A stretch of 64,000 nt of DNA, taken from positions 1-64,000 of the forward strand of contig CAAFYU010000040.1 in assembly GCA_900767135.1 (NCBI GenBank), read 5' to 3'. This document shows positions 58,342-64,000 of the stretch, piece after piece. The stretch comes from Candidatus Gastranaerophilales bacterium. Lineage in GTDB: Bacteria; Cyanobacteriota; Vampirovibrionia; Gastranaerophilales; Gastranaerophilaceae. Both the position numbers and the translations under genes were made by a program. Numbering within the stretch: the stretch's first letter is position 1; the number at the start of each line of letters is the position of its first letter. The notes beneath the pieces were generated by a model that was not told the origin of the DNA, searched no databases, and saw only the letters and a list, made by a program, of their open reading frames with translations.

Positions 58342-59799
58342 ATGGAATTTATAGAAAACAGAGAAGTTGAAAGAGAACAGTTAAGAGAAATTTTTAGAGA
58401 TATGCTCAAATACTCACCGTCCAAAATCGTGGGTATGATTGGGAATGCACTAATCGTTCCGGTTTACACAAGTCTGTTGTCACCGGATCAATATGGGCTG
58501 TATTCATTATCAATTGCGGTTTTATCGTTCTTATGTATCATCTTTTCTGACTGGGTCGGACTTTCAGGTTTAAGATTTTTCAAACACCACCAAATGACTC
58601 AGGATATGCCGAAATACTTGACGACTCTTGTAACTATGCTTGTGACAAACTTGTTTTTGATGTTCGTTTTGTCGTTCACATTCAGGCATAACTTCTATTC
58701 ATTCTTCCATATTCCTGTAAAATACTTTTTCGCAATTTTAGTATTAATCATTCCTGTTGCGGTAAGAGCTTTGCTATTCCAACTTTTGAGAGCTCAGTTG
58801 AAGGCGGTTTCATTCACTCTTTCAACAATCGTGAACCAGTTTTTGACAATTTTATTATCAATATTTTTTGTAAAATTCTTCCACCTTGGAGCTATCGCTT
58901 TGCTTCTCGGCATGGGAGTTTCAATATCTTTAATCGACTTACTTTTGATTTACCAAAGCAATATTTTATCTTGGTTTAAATTGCAAAAAATCGAATGGAA
59001 TTCTGTTTTGCCGATTATGAAATATGGTGTCCCAATTGCGGCAACTTCGCTTAGTGCTTGGATTATCAACCAAAGCAACAAATTCATCATGAACAGTATC
59101 CATGGCTTTTCACAAGTTGGGATTGTAGGTGTAGCTTACGGTTTGACCTTGCCATTATTAATGACTATTTTTTCAATAATTACAGTAGCTGCAATTCCGA
59201 GAATTATCAACATGTATGAAGAGAAAATCGACGTTAGACCACTGATATCAAGGTTTAGTGGCTACTATGTAATGATTGCATTACCGATAATTACAGTAAT
59301 TTCTCTTTATGCAACAGATTATGTCCAAATAATGTCATCTAATGACAAGTTTTTAATCGCCTTTAAACTTGTGCCGTACTTCGCTTTCGGAACATTTTTT
59401 ATGGCATTAACAGATTATACTACTTTGCAATATCACCTTGCGAATAAAACTCATATTGAATTTATCATTAAGCTAATTTCAGGGATTACCAATATTGCAT
59501 TGAATATTTTATTAATCCCTCGTATGGGCTTGGTTGGCGTTGGTATCGCAACTTTGGGAGCAAATTTCTTGTACTTCTTATTAAGCGTAATCATTGTTCT
59601 TCCGGGGCTTAGATTAATTTTCCCGAAATTGATTATGTCAAGAATGGCAATATCTTTTGTTCCATTTGTCGCACTTTACTTTGTGTTCAGCAAGTTTACA
59701 CACCTTCCGGCTCTGTTTGAAATGTTGAGCTTGATGTTTGTGTTCTATATTTGTTATTTCACGCTAACAAACACTATTATGAAACGCAAAGAGCAGTAG
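58342..59799 (+). CDS. polysaccharide flippase (Wzx/MviN-like, MOP superfamily)
   Basis: The 485-residue membrane protein has about 12-14 predicted helices. It begins with SPSKIVGMIGNALIVPVYTS and LLSPDQYGLYSLSIAVLSFL, the usual start of oligosaccharide flippases (PF01943 type), and has the MGLVGVGIATLGANFLYFLL segment late. It would move lipid-linked sugar units across the inner membrane. No glycosyltransferase cluster adjoins it. AAAGGATTAGC supports the start. It may be cotranscribed with rimO. Confidence 0.88.
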   Translation: MEFIENREVEREQLREIFRDMLKYSPSKIVGMIGNALIVPVYTSLLSPDQYGLYSLSIAVLSFLCIIFSDWVGLSGLRFFKHHQMTQDMPKYLTTLVTMLVTNLFLMFVLSFTFRHNFYSFFHIPVKYFFAILVLIIPVAVRALLFQLLRAQLKAVSFTLSTIVNQFLTILLSIFFVKFFHLGAIALLLGMGVSISLIDLLLIYQSNILSWFKLQKIEWNSVLPIMKYGVPIAATSLSAWIINQSNKFIMNSIHGFSQVGIVGVAYGLTLPLLMTIFSIITVAAIPRIINMYEEKIDVRPLISRFSGYYVMIALPIITVISLYATDYVQIMSSNDKFLIAFKLVPYFAFGTFFMALTDYTTLQYHLANKTHIEFIIKLISGITNIALNILLIPRMGLVGVGIATLGANFLYFLLSVIIVLPGLRLIFPKLIMSRMAISFVPFVALYFVFSKFTHLPALFEMLSLMFVFYICYFTLTNTIMKRKEQ

Positions 59800-59923
59800 A
59801 GCGTTAATATTTGTTAATAATATAGCAAGAAAAATTTTTCTCAGATTTTGTATATGAGAAAGTAGATTTGTGTGCAAATTTATTAAGTAATTGTAATAAA
59901 AAATAGAAAATCAACTATCCTCT

Positions 59924-59932
59924 TGGTAAAAT
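59924..59932 (+). promoter_or_regulatory. candidate extended -10 promoter of the adhesin
   Basis: TGGTAAAAT (TG-N-TAAAAT) lies about 70 bases before the adhesin start codon. No good -35 element is visible, so it would rely on the extended -10. The intergenic stretch 59800-60001 otherwise shows only AT-rich sequence. Confidence 0.35.
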
Positions 59933-60001
59933 TGTACTGCTAGTCGAATTTAATATATAAAAAAATAATAATTAGGGAAATATTTGAAAGGAAAAACAAG
60001 C

Positions 60002-63000
60002 ATGATTAAGATAAAAGCCGAAAAAAGAAAGGCAGTAGCATCTGCACTAACATTTTGTTTCTTTTTACAGCAGTCTTTTTGTTTGCAGGTTTTAGCAACC
60101 CAAATATCAGGAGCAACAGGCAATAATGGGATTTATAATATTACGCCGACTGCAATGAACGGAGATATTGGGTTTAGAAAATATAAAGATTTTAATTTGA
60201 GCGAAGGCGATGTTGCAAACTTGATTTATCACTTGCAAGGCAGGGATTTATCTACATTTGTAAACATGGTTGATAACCAAATTAATATTCAAGGTATTGT
60301 AAATACCGTAAATAAAGCAGGAGATTTTAACGGTGGACATGCTGTGTTTGTTTCTCCAAACGGCATGGTCGTAGGGCAAAGTGGCGTATTAAATGTAGGT
60401 TCTTTATCTATTATGACACCTGACGTTTCAGCTTACGAAAAATATAAAAGCGATGTCGCTAACCCAACTTTGATAAAAGATTACAAATCCAGATTGAGTG
60501 CACCGGGAACAGGAAGCGTGACAATCGACGGTAAAGTTTTAGCTCGTAATTTTGTTGATATCAACGCAGCTGACGTGAATGTTTCTAACACAGGGCTTAT
60601 AATGGCAGGCGTTAAAGACGCGACAAAAATAACTTCAAACGCACAAGCAGAAGCTTTGTTTAACAAGCTCGTAAACACTGATAACTTAGCTTCTAATTCT
60701 TACAAAAACAACAGCGGAAGTATTTTGGTAACATCTTATGGTGCAAATGGCGGTACAAAAGTTGCAGGGAATATGAAAAACTTTGGCACTGGAAGTGTTC
60801 AAATTACAAATACAGGCTCAAAAGGGATTCAAATATCCGGCAAAACAGCAAATGCCAATGGTGACACAATTTTAATAAACCAAAAAGGTGCTGTTAATGT
60901 TTCCGGCTCTGTTAAAAACCAAGGCGGTCAACTTCTTGTAGATAATACAGGGAATGGAGTTTTGGTTGCATCAACAGGCTTGTTGAGCAATAAGGGCGGA
61001 CTTTTAACAGTAAACAATACCGGTGCTAACGGCGTGACAATTGAAAACGGTGGAAAACTTACAAACTCAACTCATTCCGCAAACATTACAAACTCAGGTG
61101 TTAAAGGCGTAAACGTTCGAGGTCATGTTGATGCAAACGGAATTAACATAAATAACAAAAATTCAAATGTTGTTCTTGGTTACAACACAGGAAGCAATTA
61201 TTTGAACTCAAAAGGCAACGTAAATATTAATATCCAAAACGGAAACTTATTAAACTATGGAACCAAAGAAACTTTAATTAATACATCTAAAAACTTAAAT
61301 ATTGATGTAAAAAACGGTTCAGTAGGTAAAAACATTGGACCTTGTGACGGTGGAGTTTGTACCGGAATTGGTGTTGATCAAAGAGATTTAACGAAATCTG
61401 TAAATGTTGCAGTTGATGGCAGAGTAAAAGCAATTAGTACAAAAGGTTCAAACTCATCACTTGTGAATATGGCAAGTTTGAACAAAAACATGAATGTTGA
61501 TCAAATCAAATCTGATGGCAGAGTGATTTTGCTTGCAGACGGTACTGTAAAAGGAGCAAAACCTTATGATATTTTGAACGCTTCAAGAAATTCTAAAAAC
61601 CCGAATGTTGAAGGTACAGGAATTTCAATAATTTCAAGCGGAAATATCGGTGCTGAAAATAAAGCTTTAACTTTCAGACAAAACGGTGTTGAAAACATTT
61701 TCTATGGCGACGACGCAACAAAACCGCACGTAGTTACAGATATTAACAAGCCAAAAGAAGGCGTTGATATGTTGGCAATCGGCAATATCAACGTTAAAGG
61801 TTTGGATAAAGCCGACGGAACAAAACTTGACACTAACGCTTGTGCGATTATTTCAAGAACAGGTAATGTAAACGCTGAATTTTCCGGTGATGTATATATC
61901 AGAGAAACAACTGCCAAGAAAGTAAATATTACAACTCGTGGCAAAAACATGTACATCGAACACTTAGGCGAAGTTCCAACTTACCCGCAAGATTACTATG
62001 GACCAAACGGCGTTAAACTTGAAAAAGCAAAGCTTACAGCTCTTGATTTGGGAAGCTACAAAGATCCAAACGAAGCACCTGAATACAGACACGCAGCAGA
62101 CTCAACAATCGTAGTTAAAAACGGAACTTTGGCTGGTAAAGGCGAAGGCAGACCGGCTCATGAACAAGATTTGACACTTGTTGCAGATAACGCATACGCT
62201 GGCGGTTACTACTTCAATATGGGTAAACACAGACCTGACGGCAAATCTGTATTGACAGAAGACGCAACAACTAATCCGCTTACAAATGCAATTAACCCTG
62301 AAACTCCTGTTTCTATCAGAGCGAAAGCTGTTAGACCTGATGATGTAAAAGCTATCGGTCAAGATCCAAAAGATAGAAATTACTATTATGGTGGCAGCGG
62401 ACAAGGAGATGATCCGGATTACGATGGCGTGCTTGATCCTAGTAAAAAAGGAACAGAGGAAGACGACGATAACTTAGTAGTTCCTAAAAAAGAAAATGAA
62501 CCGATAGACACTGACAACGATACAGATACCGACATTGATACTGACACAGATACGGATACTGATATTGATACTGATATGGACACAGATACAGACACTGACG
62601 TAGATACTGACACAGATACAGATACGGATATTGATACAGATACTGATACAGATGTAGATACGGACAACGACACTGACTCCGATATTGATACTGACGCTGA
62701 TTCGGATACAGATATTGATACAGATACCGATACAGACGTTGATACGGATACCGACATCGACACTGACACAGATACAGATGTAGATTCGGACAGTGATTCG
62801 GACTCTGACAACGACAACGACAACGATAGTGATATTGATACCGACACTGACGTTGATACAGATAATGATACTGATACAGATGTAGATAGCGATTCGGATA
62901 GTGATTCCGATAGTGATTCTGACAGCGATTCCGATATCGACTCAGATACCGACATTGACTCAGACAGCGATGACGATATTGACAGACCACAAGCAAGCTA

Positions 63001-63403
63001 TAAAGACACCTACAAACAACGTGTAGTTGATTATAATGTAAACTCTATCGACAAGCGTCAATACATGAGATTTCCGGCACAAGACAACAGAAACCCTGTT
63101 TCTCTTGCAGAAAACACCCAAATCGACTCATTACTTGATATTTCAAGAGGTGGTATTGCAGTAAAACACCACAATGATCTTAAAGTAGGCGATGTTGTTC
63201 CGGTAAATATCTCTTACGGCAATTTGAACATTAATGCAGACGTAAAAGTTGTTTCAGCAAGCGATGTTCGTGCTGGGGCTGAGTTTATCAACCTAGACCA
63301 AATAACAGCAAACAAACTTCTATATATGAATATGTTGTTGGAAGAACAAACAGCAATGGGGCAAAGAGGAAATAACTCAAACAATATTTCATTTGCAAAC
63401 TAG
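60002..63403 (+). CDS. secreted filamentous adhesin with Asp-repeat stalk and C-terminal PilZ domain
   Basis: This 1133-residue protein has a long Sec signal peptide (basic EKRKA, then hydrophobic, cleavage about VLA-TQ). A TPS/filamentous-haemagglutinin secretion domain (about 35-150, [27 protein letters not shown]) and a beta-helix-like region rich in Asn/Gly repeats (about 150-780) follow. Residues about 834-995 strictly alternate Asp with Thr, Ser, Ile, Val or Asn. The C-terminus (about 1005-1120) is a PilZ domain with RQYMR (R1019, R1023) and DISRGG (D1046, S1048, G1051). The start at 60002 is fixed by GAAAGGAAAAACAAGC. Similar proteins are annotated as LktA-family adhesins. No TpsB transporter is nearby. 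Confidence 0.88.
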   Translation: MIKIKAEKRKAVASALTFCFFLQQSFCLQVLATQISGATGNNGIYNITPTAMNGDIGFRKYKDFNLSEGDVANLIYHLQGRDLSTFVNMVDNQINIQGIVNTVNKAGDFNGGHAVFVSPNGMVVGQSGVLNVGSLSIMTPDVSAYEKYKSDVANPTLIKDYKSRLSAPGTGSVTIDGKVLARNFVDINAADVNVSNTGLIMAGVKDATKITSNAQAEALFNKLVNTDNLASNSYKNNSGSILVTSYGANGGTKVAGNMKNFGTGSVQITNTGSKGIQISGKTANANGDTILINQKGAVNVSGSVKNQGGQLLVDNTGNGVLVASTGLLSNKGGLLTVNNTGANGVTIENGGKLTNSTHSANITNSGVKGVNVRGHVDANGININNKNSNVVLGYNTGSNYLNSKGNVNINIQNGNLLNYGTKETLINTSKNLNIDVKNGSVGKNIGPCDGGVCTGIGVDQRDLTKSVNVAVDGRVKAISTKGSNSSLVNMASLNKNMNVDQIKSDGRVILLADGTVKGAKPYDILNASRNSKNPNVEGTGISIISSGNIGAENKALTFRQNGVENIFYGDDATKPHVVTDINKPKEGVDMLAIGNINVKGLDKADGTKLDTNACAIISRTGNVNAEFSGDVYIRETTAKKVNITTRGKNMYIEHLGEVPTYPQDYYGPNGVKLEKAKLTALDLGSYKDPNEAPEYRHAADSTIVVKNGTLAGKGEGRPAHEQDLTLVADNAYAGGYYFNMGKHRPDGKSVLTEDATTNPLTNAINPETPVSIRAKAVRPDDVKAIGQDPKDRNYYYGGSGQGDDPDYDGVLDPSKKGTEEDDDNLVVPKKENEPIDTDNDTDTDIDTDTDTDTDIDTDMDTDTDTDVDTDTDTDTDIDTDTDTDVDTDNDTDSDIDTDADSDTDIDTDTDTDVDTDTDIDTDTDTDVDSDSDSDSDNDNDNDSDIDTDTDVDTDNDTDTDVDSDSDSDSDSDSDSDSDIDSDTDIDSDSDDDIDRPQASYKDTYKQRVVDYNVNSIDKRQYMRFPAQDNRNPVSLAENTQIDSLLDISRGGIAVKHHNDLKVGDVVPVNISYGNLNINADVKVVSASDVRAGAEFINLDQITANKLLYMNMLLEEQTAMGQRGNNSNNISFAN
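62502..62985 (+). repeat. coding Asp-X dipeptide repeat tract
   Basis: About 480 bases of degenerate hexamers, GAY-ACN, GAY-TCN, GAY-ATT and GAY-GTN, encode Asp at every second residue. Codon choice varies (GAT/GAC, ACA/ACT/ACC), so the DNA is not a pure tandem repeat. The first two thirds are DT-rich; the end is DS-rich. Confidence 0.9.
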
Positions 63404-63430
63404 ATGTTGATAAAATATTTAAATTAATCA

Positions 63431-63476
63431 CAAGCACCTTTTCCATTTGATAAAGGTGCTTGATTTTTTGTTTTTG
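63431..63476 (+). terminator. terminator of the adhesin gene
   Basis: CAAGCACCTT pairs perfectly with AAGGTGCTTG around a 12-base loop and is followed by GATTTTTTGTTTTT. Confidence 0.9.
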
Positions 63477-63636
63477 TATTACCTGATTTACATTACTCTT
63501 CATCATAATAGATTCTGAATAGCAAGAAGATTTATTTTTCACTACTCGTTCAAAATAATTTTCTAAGCTTTCAGAATGACGAATTATTTTTTTTATTTGT
63601 TGATCGCTTAGAATGACGACTGATGTCAGCTAGTAG

Positions 63637-63656
63637 GTCGGCATTGCTATGCCGAC
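63637..63656. repeat. short hairpin repeat (copy 3, compensated stem)
   Basis: GTCGGCA-TTGCTA-TGCCGAC keeps the seven-base stem and the loop of copies 1 and 2. The sixth pair has changed from G-C to C-G. Confidence 0.75.
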
Positions 63657-63804
63657 ACGAAACAAATTTAGATGCAAAGATGCCAAGAGGCACAGATGCG
63701 TGGTCTGTTTCAGTTGTATTAATTTTTATTCATTGCAACTATATTAGATTAGTATTAGCTGGATTCTTTCGGTTCTGGCGAACCTCAGAATGACGACAAA
63801 TAGC

Positions 63805-63878
63805 TTCTGTTTCGGACTTATCGTCTTAACGACTTAACGTCCTATCGTCTTCCATTCTTGATACGAACTTAGCTGCCT
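63805..63878. repeat. family E repeat (copy 2)
   Basis: It starts TTCTGTTTCGGACTTATCGT, contains GTCCTATCGTCTTCCATTCT and ends TTGATACGAACTTAGCTGCC. It is colinear with 241-316. Confidence 0.65.
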
Positions 63879-63886
63879 CTTGGTAC

Positions 63887-64000
63887 CTATGCAACTGTTG
63901 CTCTGTGAGCTCTGTTTGAACGATATATTTTTTGGAAAGTTGCATCGTTTGCCAAATCCCATTGAGGAGCATAACCTCTTCTGCCTTGCATATTGTTGGA
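63887..64000 (-). CDS. 3' end of an unrecognised gene cut by the window edge
   Basis: On the minus strand the frame is open from the window end to a TAG at 63887-63889 and encodes 37 residues including NNMQGRRGYAPQWDLANDA and ends HRATVA. Residue choice looks coding rather than random. The stop codon lies at the edge of the GGTACCAAGAGGCAGCTAAG repeat, so the native C-terminus may have been altered by the repeat. No family can be assigned. Confidence 0.45.
   Translation of the reverse strand, partial: SNNMQGRRGYAPQWDLANDATFQKIYRSNRAHRATVA

Larger units (their letters stand above)
63477..63886. other. repeat-rich intergenic region
   Basis: No gene is seen. After an AT-rich part, the region strings together several repeat modules. 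They are two CAGAATGACGA/TTAGAATGACGAC units, the GTCGGCA hairpin (63637-63656), a GATGCAAAGATGCCAAGAGG unit, AGCTGGATTCTTTCGG...CAGAATGACGAC (63756-63798), and a family E copy (63805-63878). These are the same modules found in frame in the DUF4127 gene. Confidence 0.7.

Noticed and set aside
62419..62955. Long minus-strand frames rich in Ser-Val or Tyr-Arg-Cys opposite the adhesin stalk
   Set aside because: They are the antisense shadow of the GAY-ACN/GAY-ATT coding repeat. There are no start signals, and the periodicity is fully explained by the Asp-X tract.
1..64000. tRNA or rRNA genes
   Set aside because: I looked for cloverleaf-like GC-rich 75-base stretches and rRNA motifs in the intergenic spaces and found none. 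A tRNAscan-SE/Infernal run would be decisive.

Overview
The window is AT-rich bacterial chromosome with dense, mostly housekeeping gene content and no rRNA, tRNA, CRISPR array, prophage or intact insertion sequence that I can see. A diderm, anaerobic or fermentative organism is suggested by class III ribonucleotide reductase (nrdDG), a secreted filamentous adhesin, a pseudopilin with the leader FTLAEVLITLGIIGVVAA, and both menaquinone-type genes (menG, a menA-like UbiA). The combination fits gut Gastranaerophilales (Vampirovibrionia/'Melainabacteria', non-photosynthetic relatives of Cyanobacteria). That assignment is inference from gene style, not a database match.

Layout: 0.5-8.7 kb holds a zinc-ribbon protein, a ferredoxin-nitroreductase, proBA, prmC and pgi. 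8.9-17.7 kb holds a DUF4145-like membrane protein, menG, a DUF4127 gene, mntP, a pseudopilin, a Nif3-family gene, coaBC-gmk and an OPA-type sugar-phosphate transporter. 17.7-31.5 kb holds a DnaQ-like exonuclease, trxA, priA with a PC4-like gene, dapB, metG, a GT39-like membrane glycosyltransferase, a zeta-like kinase and gltX. 31.6-43 kb holds nrdG-nrdD, an EmrB-type exporter, a HAD phosphatase and Nudix pair, a HigBA-type toxin-antitoxin pair, a HEAT-like protein, a SLOG protein and pcrA. 43-52.7 kb holds a large unrecognised protein, a nanE-ROK-small gene-ubiA operon, an M16 peptidase, rdgB, uppS and fusA. 53-64 kb holds hemW, a Y-family polymerase with rqcH, rimO, a polysaccharide flippase and a 1133-residue adhesin.

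Three patterns cut across the annotation. (1) Many first genes of transcription units have a -10 hexamer exactly six bases before the ATG and no Shine-Dalgarno, which predicts leaderless mRNAs. Seven have TATAAT-N6-ATG exactly (proB, DUF4127, gmk, a secreted-protein gene, nudF, nanE, uppS), and several others are close. (2) The intergenic spaces are loaded with palindromic repeat families that share short cores. Fragments of the same families appear to lie in frame inside four genes (Nif3-like, coaBC, priA, and twice in DUF4127), much like Rickettsia palindromic elements. (3) The final gene joins a Sec signal peptide, a TPS-type haemagglutinin domain, about 160 residues of alternating Asp-Thr/Ser/Ile/Val repeats, and a C-terminal PilZ domain with both c-di-GMP-binding motifs. 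A cytoplasmic second-messenger receptor domain on an apparently exported adhesin is the most unusual single object here.
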